This document shows, in pieces, positions 16,529 to 24,490 of a DNA stretch of 44,342 nucleotides. The position numbers were made by a program, and so were the translations under genes. The stretch is from Phycisphaerales bacterium (lineage in GTDB: Bacteria > Planctomycetota > Phycisphaerae > Phycisphaerales > UBA1924). The notes under the pieces were generated by a model. That model was given only the letters and a program-made list of their open reading frames with translations. It searched no databases and was not told the DNA's origin. How positions within the stretch are numbered: position 1 is the stretch's first letter; every line of letters begins with the position of its first letter. The stretch spans positions 1 to 44,342 of the forward strand of contig JALWOY010000186.1 of NCBI GenBank assembly GCA_027083355.1, in the 5' to 3' direction.

Positions 16529-17215
16529 ATGCGACACCGCAAAGCCGGCTACAAACTCGGGCGGACGACGGCCCACCGTCAGGCGATGCTTCGGAACATG
16601 GCTGCGAGCCTGTTCGAGCACGGTCAGATCACGACGACGATCCCGAAGGCGAAGGCGCTGCAGCCGTTCGTCGAGAAGATCGTGACGAAGGCGAAGAAGG
16701 GCGACCTGCACAGCCGGCGTCGGGTGATCTCGATGCTCGGGGGCGATCGTCGGGCGTTCGCGTGGTCGTACATCCCGAAGAACGCGAGCGAGGACGAGCG
16801 TCACGCCGTCGAGCAGCAGCGCGAACGCGTCGAGGCGTTCTTCGACATCCCGGAGGCCGAGGAGGTCGAACGCAACCGGTACGGGGAGCTCCGCAAGGCC
16901 CCGAAGCTGGTGCGTCATATCTTCGAGAACGTGGCGCCTCGGTTCGAGGACCGCGACGGCGGGTACACCCGGATCATCAAGCTGGGGTATCACCGCGTGG
17001 GCGACGGCGGCGAGCTGTGCGTGATCCAGTTCTGCGGCGCCGAGGAAGGGCCGGAGATCTCGGGCCGCCCGAGCGGGCGTCGTCGGCAGGCCGACCGTCG
17101 GACGGCGTACGCGGCGAAGCTCCGCAAGTCGGCGCCGGCCGAGGCGGTGGCTGTTTCCGAGACGAGCGAGGAAGCGTCCGATGCCGGGGGAGAGGCGGCC
17201 GCGGACGGGGAGTGA
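16529..17215 (+). CDS. rplQ: 50S ribosomal protein L17 with insertion and tail
   Basis: The protein is 228 residues against about 120-130 normally. Residues 1-70 are standard L17 (MRHRKAGYKLGRTTAHRQAM, then ITTTIPKAKALQPFVEKIVTKAKKG). Residues about 72-122 are an insertion rich in charged residues, after which the family continues with LVRHIFENVAPRFEDRDGGYTRI. The last 55 residues form a basic then acidic, Ala-rich tail. L17 lies near the tunnel exit and is surface exposed, so an insertion there can be tolerated. GGAGGA precedes the ATG. It is the last gene of the operon and is followed by a terminator. Confidence 0.95.
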   Translation: MRHRKAGYKLGRTTAHRQAMLRNMAASLFEHGQITTTIPKAKALQPFVEKIVTKAKKGDLHSRRRVISMLGGDRRAFAWSYIPKNASEDERHAVEQQRERVEAFFDIPEAEEVERNRYGELRKAPKLVRHIFENVAPRFEDRDGGYTRIIKLGYHRVGDGGELCVIQFCGAEEGPEISGRPSGRRRQADRRTAYAAKLRKSAPAEAVAVSETSEEASDAGGEAAADGE

Positions 17216-17247
17216 GTTTCCCCGCGTGAAACTTTCGAAGCACAAGG

Positions 17248-17271
17248 CCCGGGTGCGAACCCGGGTTTTTT
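17248..17271 (+). terminator. Intrinsic terminator of the ribosomal operon
   Basis: A perfect seven-base stem, CCCGGGT/ACCCGGG, closed by a GCGA tetraloop (GNRA type) is followed directly by six T residues. It lies 32 bases after the rplQ stop and marks the end of the cluster. Confidence 0.9.
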
Positions 17272-17345
17272 CTGCGCGCCGAGGGTGCTCGTCGGGTGCG
17301 AGGGCATGATCTGCAGGGTTTCAACAGAACTATCTCTGTGGCCCC

Positions 17346-17563
17346 GGTGGTGAATTCTGATTGATTCAAAAAGAGCCCGGAGCATTCGCGACGGGCCGTG
17401 CCTGGTGTTGTCATCCTCTCGGCGTTTGGCCCCGCGCTGACGCTTGGGGCTCTTTGGAGCACGCGGATCGACGGGGTGTGTGTGCTGTTGTCATCTCCCC
17501 GTCGTTTGGCTCCGCGCTGACGCTTGGGGCTCTTTGTGGTGCATTCAGATTGAGTCAGAGAAG
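17346..17563. repeat. Composite intergenic repeat block
   Basis: Within the 378-base gap after rplQ, two tandem units of about 80 bases (17379-17456 and 17457-17536) share the conserved core GCTGACGCTTGGGGCTCTTT and a GTTGTCATC box. Each core can fold through GCCCC/GGGGC (first copy) or a one-mismatch version (second copy). The pair is flanked by two imperfect copies of a further element, GTGGTG.ATTC.GATTGA (17348-17365 and 17536-17553). No open frame of interest crosses the block. It resembles non-coding interspersed repeats of planctomycete genomes, but I cannot search for other copies. The rest of the gap (17272-17345, 17564-17593) shows nothing further. Confidence 0.7.
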
Positions 17564-17593
17564 GCTGTTTGCACAAAATGAACGGGATGCGGG

Positions 17594-18616
17594 TCAATCG
17601 TATCTGCGGACCAGCTCGATGATTTTCGGTTGGTTTGTTTTGATCTGGAGCGATCTGCGGAGGGCCTCGATCGCGCCGCGTCGGGCGCGGGTGTCCTGCT
17701 TGCCGGACCAGAGGTACTGGTTGAGGAGACAGACGCCGACCCCGTTCCATGCGGGGTAATGGTTCGGGTCGATCTCGGTTGCTTTCTGGAACGCGGCGAG
17801 GGCCTTGTCGTATTCCTTGAGCCTGAAGAGGGCCGAGCCGAGCCTTTCGTAGGCGGGGGCGCTGGGCGCGATGCGGACGAGTTGATCCAGTGTTGCGGCC
17901 ATCTCGGCGTATCGCCCGGTTTTGCCGAGGCTGTCTGCGAGGTTGAGAAGCAGTTCGGGCCCGAGGTCCATCAGCTCGGCCGCCTGTTGATATTCCAGCA
18001 CGGCGGCATCGTGCATGCCGAGAGCGGCGTAGACGGCGCCGAGGTTCACGCGTGCCGGGCCGCTCTCGGGGTTGAGCCGCACGGCCCGCTCGGCGTATGG
18101 CCTAGCCTGTGCCGGTTCGTTGACCTGCATGTAGGCCGTTGCGAGGTTGAGGTTGGCGTCGAAGTCGTCCGGCCGGATCGCCAATGCGCGGAGATAGGCC
18201 CGGATCGCCTCGGCGACGCGGTCGAGGATCTGGAGCACGAGCCCGTGGCCGTACTGGGCGTCGAAGTTGGCGGGTTCGAGTTCGGTCGCCTTGCGGTAGC
18301 GTTGCTCGGCGGTGTCGTAGTCGCCCTTCTGGGCATAAAGCTCGGCGGCGCCGACATATGCGATGGTCAGGGTCGGGTTGATCTCGATGGCGCGCTCGAA
18401 TTCGCGGAGGGCTTCGTCGGTCACGCCCTGCGCCCGGAGCCGGCTTGCATTGGCGAAGGCGTCCTGCGCGGCGGCCTGGCGTTCGGCTTTCCGTGCCTGG
18501 GCCCGGGTCGGCTGCTTCGCGGCGACCCCGGTTGTGCAGGCGGGCACCAGACAGAACGAGCAGAGAAGCAGGAGCAATACGGCGGATATGGCGGGTGTTC
18601 GACGGTGTGCAGACAT
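17594..18616 (-). CDS. TPR-repeat lipoprotein-like protein
   Basis: The protein is 340 residues. Its N-terminus has a hydrophobic segment (VLLLLLCSFCLVPAC) ending in Cys27 in a lipobox-like context. The Pro at -2 is unusual, so plain secretion is possible. From about residue 50 it is a run of tetratricopeptide repeats of 34 residues, with typical A..LY...GDYDTAEQRYRKATELEP-like units, about seven in all. TPR arrays act as protein-binding scaffolds; the partner is unknown. GGGAG precedes the ATG at 18616. The gene lies downstream of the hypothetical secreted protein on the same strand after 110 bases. Confidence 0.85.
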   Translation of the reverse strand: MSAHRRTPAISAVLLLLLCSFCLVPACTTGVAAKQPTRAQARKAERQAAAQDAFANASRLRAQGVTDEALREFERAIEINPTLTIAYVGAAELYAQKGDYDTAEQRYRKATELEPANFDAQYGHGLVLQILDRVAEAIRAYLRALAIRPDDFDANLNLATAYMQVNEPAQARPYAERAVRLNPESGPARVNLGAVYAALGMHDAAVLEYQQAAELMDLGPELLLNLADSLGKTGRYAEMAATLDQLVRIAPSAPAYERLGSALFRLKEYDKALAAFQKATEIDPNHYPAWNGVGVCLLNQYLWSGKQDTRARRGAIEALRRSLQIKTNQPKIIELVRRYD

Positions 18617-18726
18617 TTCGGCTCCCGGGTCGGTTGCGTAATCACACCGATTGTTGGTCGTTTCGACGTTCCGGGGCTTTTCGGACCAAAAAAGGGCGTC
18701 GATAGTCGGTCAAATGCGGGCACGGC

Positions 18727-19587
18727 TCAATCGGCATGGGCAGCGGCCGGGACCGTTATCCGCTCGCGTCGGGGGTCGAGCGGGGCGACGCCGAGGGGCA
18801 GGGCTTCGAACTCGACATGGAAGTGGATGGGTTCGAGGAAGGTGCCGGGCAGGTCGCTCTGCCACGGGTCGCGGATGTTGCGCAGGGCGGGGTACTTGAA
18901 TCGGACGGCCATCGTGACCGAGCCGTCGTCCTCGACGCGGAGGTCGGCCGAGCCGAGGGCGTCTTTCGAGCCGTCGAGCGCGCCGAGCCGGGCGTCGATG
19001 CCGGGGCGGATGCGGTCGTTGAGTGTTTCATCGGGCGAGGCGAGGTTGAACTGCTCGCGGGCGTCGCCGGGTATGCCGCAGGCGTTCATGTCGCCGCGGT
19101 CATATTTGAGGTGCATGAGGATCGAATCGGGGTGGACTTCAACGGGCTGGTTGAAGCGGACGCCTCTGAGCATGATCTCGAAGGTGGTGTCCTTGGTGAT
19201 GCCGTCGAAGAACGGCTTGCCCTTGTCGTGCTTGTAGAACCCGACGCGGACGACGGCGCCCTTCGGGTGGCCTGCGCCCTTGGTGAGGCGGGTGCCCCCG
19301 ACGGCGACGAAGCAGTCGATATTGCCGCCGAGGGTGGTCTTGGCGGCATCGGCGGCGTAGGGGCGGGGGGCTGAATACAAAACCCACCGGTCCGATTTGT
19401 TCTTCCACCGGATCGTGACGGTCGGCTTGTGCGTGTCATCGACGAGCAGCAGCGGGGGGGTGGGGCGTGGATTCTGGCTAGGGGCGTGTCCGGGGCTTTG
19501 CCCGGATGATGCCGAATCCGGCGTGCCTGCGGCGGGGAATGTCATCGCCGAGAGTGTCAAGGCGGTCAGGACTGTGAGAAATCGCAC
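18727..19587 (-). CDS. Secreted protein of unknown function (286 aa)
   Basis: I do not recognise the family. A GTG at 19587 with AAGGA 7 bases upstream gives a protein with a clear signal peptide (MRFLTVLTALTLSAMTFPAAG). A Ser/Pro-rich linker of about 20 residues follows, then a mostly beta body rich in Asp, Lys and aromatic residues (TVTIRWKNKSDRWVLYSAP, VRVGFYKHDKGKPFFDG, FEIMLRGVRFNQP). Only two Cys are present in the body, so it could hold one disulfide. No catalytic motif is apparent. The frame is open well upstream, but that part is antisense to the next gene and is not used. A beta-sandwich binding domain is a reasonable guess only. Confidence 0.75.
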   Translation of the reverse strand: MRFLTVLTALTLSAMTFPAAGTPDSASSGQSPGHAPSQNPRPTPPLLLVDDTHKPTVTIRWKNKSDRWVLYSAPRPYAADAAKTTLGGNIDCFVAVGGTRLTKGAGHPKGAVVRVGFYKHDKGKPFFDGITKDTTFEIMLRGVRFNQPVEVHPDSILMHLKYDRGDMNACGIPGDAREQFNLASPDETLNDRIRPGIDARLGALDGSKDALGSADLRVEDDGSVTMAVRFKYPALRNIRDPWQSDLPGTFLEPIHFHVEFEALPLGVAPLDPRRERITVPAAAHAD

Positions 19588-19710
19588 GCGTCGATCCTTT
19601 TCGATATTCGGAATCGGGTTGTCCACGCGAGGGAACATTCGTGTATGGTGAGCGTATCGGTTCCGGTCTGCCGATGAATCCCGGTCTTCCTTTCTCTGGA
19701 GATTTTCCGC

Positions 19711-21981
19711 ATGCGTACGAACTCGCCGCGAAAAACGGCCAATGCGTTGTCTCGGATCCTTGCCGTCACGGCGGGGGTGGTGATGGTTTCGGGTGTCTCG
19801 GCCCACGATGAAGACTGGCGGAAACTCAAGGACGCGCTCCCGCCCGTGATCGGGGATATCTGGCGGCTCGGCGACCCCGTGACGCGCGGGGCCGGGTTCG
19901 ATTCGTCCGGTGTCACGCTGCTGGCGCACATCCCGTTGAACAACTTTTCCGGCAACACCGCCAGCGGCAACGACTGCTGGGGCTACACCTCGCCCTCGGG
20001 TCGCGAGTACGCGATCATGGGCCTCGAAGGGGGCTACGGCTTCGTCGAGATCACCGACCCGGCCAACCCCGTCATCCTCACCACGATCACCGGGCCTTCC
20101 AGCCTGTGGCACGACGTGAAGGTGGCGGGTCATTATGCCTACGGCGTGAGCGAGGGGGGTTCGGGCGTCCAGGTCATGGACCTGTCGAACATCGATTCGG
20201 GGGTGGTCACGCTCGTGCGCAACTGGCAGGCCGGGGGGCACAGCACGACGCACAACATCATCGTCGACGACGACGGGACGGACCTGTATCTGGCCGGGGC
20301 GAATATCGGCAACGGCGGGCTGATGCACCTGGATATGTCGGACCCGACGCGGCCGACGGTCGACGGGGGCTGGACACAGATGTACGTCCACGACGCCGAG
20401 GTGGTGACGTGGCAGGGCGGCGCGCTCGACGGGCACGAGATCGCGTTCTGCGCCGCGGGCATGAACGGCGGGTTTACATCCGTCGGTTTGCGGGTGGTGG
20501 ATATCACCAACCCGGCCAACGCGACGACGCTCGCGACGTTGTTCTATCCGAATCCGGGGTATGCCCACCAGGTCTGGCTCTCGTCCGATCGGCAGTATCT
20601 GTATCTCAACGATGAGCTCGACGAGGAGAACGGGCTGGTGCCTACGACGACGACCCGCGTGATCGACGTGTCCGACCCCGCGAACCCCGTGCTGGTGGGG
20701 ACGTTCACCTCGGGCCGACCCAGCATCGACCACAACCTGTACACGCGTGACGGGTTCATCTTCGAGGCGAACTATCGCTCGGGCCTCCGCGTGTTCGACG
20801 CGTCGGACCCGGTGCACCCGGTCGAGATCGCCTATTTCGACACGTTCCCCAACAGCGACGCGGCCCAGTTCAACGGGGCGTGGTCGGTCTACCCGTTCTT
20901 CCCGAGCGGCACCGTGATCGTCAGCGACATCGAGCGGGGGTTGTTCATCCTCGACGTGACCGCTCTCGACGCCGAGCGGCTGATCATCTCGCCCGTGGGC
21001 GAGGTGCCGACAACGCTCGACCCGGCCGGGGGCGCGGCGATGTCGGTTTCGATCAACGCATTCAACACGCAGCTGGACGCGTCGAGCGTGGCGCTGTCGA
21101 TCACCGACGCCAACGGCACCCGGACCGTCGCCGGCTCGGACCAGGGCGGCGGGGTGTTCTCGTTCACGTTCCCGTCGGTGGCGTGCGGCGGGGCGACGTT
21201 CTTCGTCTCGGCCGACGCGACCAACGGGCAGACGTTCACGCTGCCCGCGGACGGGTCGTCGTACAGCGCCTCGGTCGTTTCATCCCTCGTCGGCGTCTTC
21301 GCGGACGACTTCCAGACGAATCAGGGCTGGACGGTGGCCTCGACGGCCAGCGACGGGCAGTGGCAGCGCGGGGTGCCGGTGAACGCGGGGCGGGGCGACC
21401 CGCCCGCCGACGCCGACGGCTCGGGGATGTGCTACGTCACGGACAACAGCGCCGCCAACGCGGGGAACTCGGACGTGGACAACGGCTCGACGACGTTGAC
21501 AAGCCCGGTGCTCGACCTGACCGGGAATGTGCGCGTGTCGTATGCCTATTGGCTCAACGACGTCGCGGGCGGAAACCTTGACAACGACGCGATGGTCGTC
21601 GAACTGAGCCTCAACGGCGGGGCCAGCTGGACCGAGATGGCACGGTACGAATCGGCGTCGTCGTCCTGGCGGAGCGGCGGGTTCGATATCGCCAACGGCA
21701 CGGCGAACGGGCGCGTCCGGTTCATCGTCTCCGACAACGACCCGCAGAGCGTCGTCGAGGCCGGGCTGGACGCGTTTACGGTCGATCAGATCGTCTGCGA
21801 GAACCCGTGCCCGGTCGATCTGGCCGAGCCGTTCGGGGTGCTCGATCTGGCGGACATCCAGGCGTTTGTCGCGGCGTTCGCTTCGGGCGGGAGCGCGGCG
21901 GATCTGGCCGAGCCGTTCGGCGTGCTTGACCTGAACGACCTTTCGGCTTTTGTGCAGGGGTTCCTCGCGGGGTGCCCATAA
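19711..21981 (+). CDS. Choice-of-anchor-B-like secreted protein with dockerin-like C-terminus
   Basis: The protein is 756 residues with a signal peptide at 1-31 (ends VSGVSA, then HDEDW). Residues about 60-425 contain repeated segments of the LVIVD / choice-of-anchor-B type, with recurring phrases such as VEITDPANPVIL, VVDITNPANATTLATL and VIDVSDPANPVLVGTF, consistent with a beta-propeller. A beta-rich domain and a jelly-roll-like domain (from about residue 530, DDFQTNQGWTV) follow. The last 60 residues are a duplicated dockerin-like domain ending AGCP, with DLAEPFGVLDL in both halves. Such C-termini are known as anchoring domains of Phycisphaerae-type exported proteins. The ligand and anchor are unknown. 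GGAG lies about 11 bases before the ATG. Confidence 0.85.
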   Translation: MRTNSPRKTANALSRILAVTAGVVMVSGVSAHDEDWRKLKDALPPVIGDIWRLGDPVTRGAGFDSSGVTLLAHIPLNNFSGNTASGNDCWGYTSPSGREYAIMGLEGGYGFVEITDPANPVILTTITGPSSLWHDVKVAGHYAYGVSEGGSGVQVMDLSNIDSGVVTLVRNWQAGGHSTTHNIIVDDDGTDLYLAGANIGNGGLMHLDMSDPTRPTVDGGWTQMYVHDAEVVTWQGGALDGHEIAFCAAGMNGGFTSVGLRVVDITNPANATTLATLFYPNPGYAHQVWLSSDRQYLYLNDELDEENGLVPTTTTRVIDVSDPANPVLVGTFTSGRPSIDHNLYTRDGFIFEANYRSGLRVFDASDPVHPVEIAYFDTFPNSDAAQFNGAWSVYPFFPSGTVIVSDIERGLFILDVTALDAERLIISPVGEVPTTLDPAGGAAMSVSINAFNTQLDASSVALSITDANGTRTVAGSDQGGGVFSFTFPSVACGGATFFVSADATNGQTFTLPADGSSYSASVVSSLVGVFADDFQTNQGWTVASTASDGQWQRGVPVNAGRGDPPADADGSGMCYVTDNSAANAGNSDVDNGSTTLTSPVLDLTGNVRVSYAYWLNDVAGGNLDNDAMVVELSLNGGASWTEMARYESASSSWRSGGFDIANGTANGRVRFIVSDNDPQSVVEAGLDAFTVDQIVCENPCPVDLAEPFGVLDLADIQAFVAAFASGGSAADLAEPFGVLDLNDLSAFVQGFLAGCP

Positions 21982-21990
21982 ACCGGGCCG

Positions 21991-22018
21991 GGCCGGATGG
22001 TGTGTTCTCGGTCTTTTT
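21991..22018 (+). terminator. Weak terminator candidate
   Basis: GGCCG pairs with CGGTC (one G-U pair) around a 13-base loop, followed by TTTTT at 22014-22018. It lies 10 bases after the stop of the preceding gene. The stem is short, so efficiency is doubtful. Confidence 0.4.
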
Positions 22019-22091
22019 CCCTGTGAGGGGGAACCTCTCGCGCTGAGGTGCCGAATGTGTTGGCGTGCGGGCTGTATTCACGGCCCTCCGC

Positions 22092-22103
22092 ATATCGCGA
22101 TAT
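22092..22103. promoter_or_regulatory. Perfect 12-base palindrome upstream of the protease gene
   Basis: ATATCGCGATAT is a perfect palindrome 37 bases before the protease start, in an AT-richer patch of a GC-rich spacer. It could be an operator for a dimeric regulator, or part of a promoter region. No regulator is encoded next to it, so this is only a candidate. A CCGCG/CGCGG stem follows at about 22107-22122. Confidence 0.3.
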
Positions 22104-22140
22104 CAACCGCGGGTTCTCGCGGGCCGAATCGGAGGCACGG

Positions 22141-24366
22141 ATGAAGTTCTTCGGTGTGATTCTTTCTGTCTTTGTCTGTGTGTCCGCGATGGCGGATGAG
22201 TTATCGCAATCGATGGCGCTCGGTGTCAGCCGGGTGAGCCTTCAGCAGCTGGACGTGTCCCGCGACGGGGAGGGGCGGGCCATGGTTTCGGTTGACCTTG
22301 ACGGCCGGGAAGTGGTTCTCGACCTGGAGCCGTACTCGGCCCGGGCCGAGGATTTCCGGCTGGTGCTCGACCTCGGGGGCGGTGTGCTCAAGGAAGTGCC
22401 CGCCCCGGCGCCGAGGACCATGCGAGGCGTCGTCGTCGGCGAGCCCGGTTCCGTGGCGTCGGGCTCGTTGACCGACGACGGGCTGACCCTGATGATCTCA
22501 TCCGGCGGCGAGCTTTGGACGGTTCAGCCTGTTGAGAACGAGGGCGAGGGCGTGCACGCGGTCTATCGCGGGTCGGACGTGCTCGACCACGGCGGCACCT
22601 GCGGCGTGATCGACGTGGCGGGGCTTGGAGATGTCCCCGTCAAGATGGCCCGGTTCGGCAACGGCGATGCCGGGACCCGCGGCACGGGGAATTTCAGGAT
22701 CGCCGAGATCGCGATCGACGCCGACTGGCAGCTGTACAACAACTTTTTCGGGCGGAACCAGACGTCGCTGCTGAACGACATCGATTCGGTGATGGCGGGT
22801 CTGAACGTGATCTATGAGCGGGACGCGGTGCTGACGTACACGCTGACGCAGGTGATCATCCGCACGAGCTCAAGCTCGAACCCGTACACGACCAACGACC
22901 CGAGCGCCCTGCTCAACCAGTTCGCGGCGGAGTGGAACAACAATCAGCAGGACGTGCAGCGGGATGTCGCCCACCTCTGGACGGGCCGGAACATGACCGG
23001 CTCGACGATCGGCATCGCGTTCCTCGGGACGGTGTGCACGTCGAGCGGGTACGGAGCCGACCAGATCCGGTTCACCTCGAACTACAACAGCCGGGTGGCG
23101 TTGTTCGCGCACGAACTGGGGCACAACTGGAACGCGGAGCACTGCGACGGCGACGGCGATTGCCACATCATGTGCTCGGGGCTCGGCGGGTGCAACGGGC
23201 TGGGCAACCCCGTGCGTTTCGGGGCGAGCGCCAAGACCCAGATGAACGGGTTCATCCCGTCGCGTTCCTGCGTGGATAACATCGGGACGAGCCTGCCCGT
23301 GTTCGAGAATTTCGACGACAACGTGCTCGACCCGGTGGACTGGTCCGGCGGCGTCGGGTTCGACATCATCACGGACGGCTCGGCCCCGAGCGGAAACCGC
23401 GTCGGCCGGTTGACACCCCCGTTTGCCAGCCTCGGGACGACGCCCGTTGCGATGAATGTCGCCCCCGGCAACACCGTCGCGGTTCAGCTGTGGCTCAAGC
23501 CACAGAGCGCGACGGGCAAGACCTTCCGCGTGAGTGTCCGCGACGCCAGCGGCTCGCTCCTGAGGATCGGCGAGATCCCCGGCGACGAGCAGAACGGGCA
23601 ATACAAGCTTTACACCATGCAGCTGCCGGCGTCGGCCCTGAACATCGACACGCCCGTCTCGTTCACGCCCGACTCGACCGGGCCCGCGTGGCGGTTCGAC
23701 GACATCAACATCTTCGAGGCTTCCTCGACCAACGCGACGATCTCGCTGCCGTTGGTCGAAGATTTCGAGCGTGCGGGGCTGTTCATGGACCGCTGGCAGC
23801 CATCGTCCCCCGAGGTGAACAACGATGAGCCCTCGCCGCCGAGCGGGGTCTACTCCGTCGAGATGCAGGCCGGCCAACGGATGGAGACCGCGGACATCCT
23901 CGCCGCGGGTTCCAGCAACATCGTCTTCGGTGTGCTGGTGTCCAGCCCGTCCGACGCGGCCCCTGACGCGGCGCTCGTCTTCGAGTATCGCGAGAGCGGC
24001 GGGTCGTGGCACCAGGTCGCGAGCTTCCCGGCGTCCTCGCTGCCCACGTCGGGGTTCGGTGTGGCCGAGGTGGTTCTGCCCGCGGGCGCCGAACACAACG
24101 CCCTCAGCCTCGCGATCGAGGCCGTCGGTGGGGCGAGCAGCGATGCGTGGCGGCTCGACGATCTGGAAGTCGGCGGCGACCCCCGCGGGGCCGATTGCCC
24201 GGCGGACCTCAACGGGGACGGCGTGCTCGACCTTCTGGATATCTCGGCCTTCGTTGCGGCGTTTTCCTCCGGTGATCCCGCGGCGGATCTCGCCGAGCCG
24301 TTCGGCGTGCTCGACCTCGGCGACGTGAGCGCGTTCGTGACCTCGTTCACGGCGGGTTGTCCCTGA
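22141..24366 (+). CDS. Secreted zincin metalloprotease (M12-like) with dockerin-like C-terminus
   Basis: The protein is 741 residues. The signal peptide is at 1-18. Residues about 20-170 look like a propeptide with beta structure. The catalytic domain holds the zinc motif HELGHNWNAEH (His324, Glu325, His328, His334) and a Met-turn candidate at Met344 in CHIMCSGLGG, the pattern of M12 (reprolysin-like) peptidases. Two jelly-roll-like domains follow (about 400-535 and 545-680). The last 60 residues are a dockerin-like domain: the first half has the calcium-type DLNGDGVLDLLD, the second DLAEPFGVLDLGD, and it ends AGCP. It is likely an exported, surface-anchored protease. GGAGG precedes the ATG at 22141. 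In-frame residues upstream have no signal peptide and are excluded. Confidence 0.88.
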   Translation: MKFFGVILSVFVCVSAMADELSQSMALGVSRVSLQQLDVSRDGEGRAMVSVDLDGREVVLDLEPYSARAEDFRLVLDLGGGVLKEVPAPAPRTMRGVVVGEPGSVASGSLTDDGLTLMISSGGELWTVQPVENEGEGVHAVYRGSDVLDHGGTCGVIDVAGLGDVPVKMARFGNGDAGTRGTGNFRIAEIAIDADWQLYNNFFGRNQTSLLNDIDSVMAGLNVIYERDAVLTYTLTQVIIRTSSSSNPYTTNDPSALLNQFAAEWNNNQQDVQRDVAHLWTGRNMTGSTIGIAFLGTVCTSSGYGADQIRFTSNYNSRVALFAHELGHNWNAEHCDGDGDCHIMCSGLGGCNGLGNPVRFGASAKTQMNGFIPSRSCVDNIGTSLPVFENFDDNVLDPVDWSGGVGFDIITDGSAPSGNRVGRLTPPFASLGTTPVAMNVAPGNTVAVQLWLKPQSATGKTFRVSVRDASGSLLRIGEIPGDEQNGQYKLYTMQLPASALNIDTPVSFTPDSTGPAWRFDDINIFEASSTNATISLPLVEDFERAGLFMDRWQPSSPEVNNDEPSPPSGVYSVEMQAGQRMETADILAAGSSNIVFGVLVSSPSDAAPDAALVFEYRESGGSWHQVASFPASSLPTSGFGVAEVVLPAGAEHNALSLAIEAVGGASSDAWRLDDLEVGGDPRGADCPADLNGDGVLDLLDISAFVAAFSSGDPAADLAEPFGVLDLGDVSAFVTSFTAGCP

Positions 24367-24397
24367 CGGCACACGACGGGGCCGGAGTTGGGAAGAG

Positions 24398-24422
24398 GGG
24401 CGTCCTTCGGGACGCCCTTTTT
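24398..24422 (+). terminator. Intrinsic terminator with UUCG loop
   Basis: A perfect eight-base stem, GGGCGTCC/GGACGCCC, closed by the extra-stable TTCG loop is followed by five T residues. It ends the protease transcript 31 bases after its stop and insulates trkA. Confidence 0.92.
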
Positions 24423-24460
24423 CGGTTCGCGCGAGGGTGGAGAAAACAGCCGCGCCGGGC

Positions 24461-24469
24461 TGATACGAT
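24461..24469 (+). promoter_or_regulatory. Extended -10 promoter candidate of trkA
   Basis: TGATACGAT combines the TGn extension with a -10 hexamer TACGAT, with no clear -35. The start of transcription would be near 24476, just upstream of the GAGGAGG ribosome-binding site and the ATG at 24491. It lies between the terminator and trkA, where a promoter is required. Confidence 0.4.
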
Positions 24470-24490
24470 TGCGGCTCGCGAGGAGGTCGC

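Noticed and set aside
17346-17563. CRISPR array
   Set aside because: Only two units of about 80 bases with imperfect repeats and no spacers of regular size; no cas genes nearby.
19619-19649. Promoter for the choice-of-anchor-B-like gene (TTGTCC ... TATGGT)
   Set aside because: The spacer is 19 bases and the -10 is weak; not convincing enough to list.
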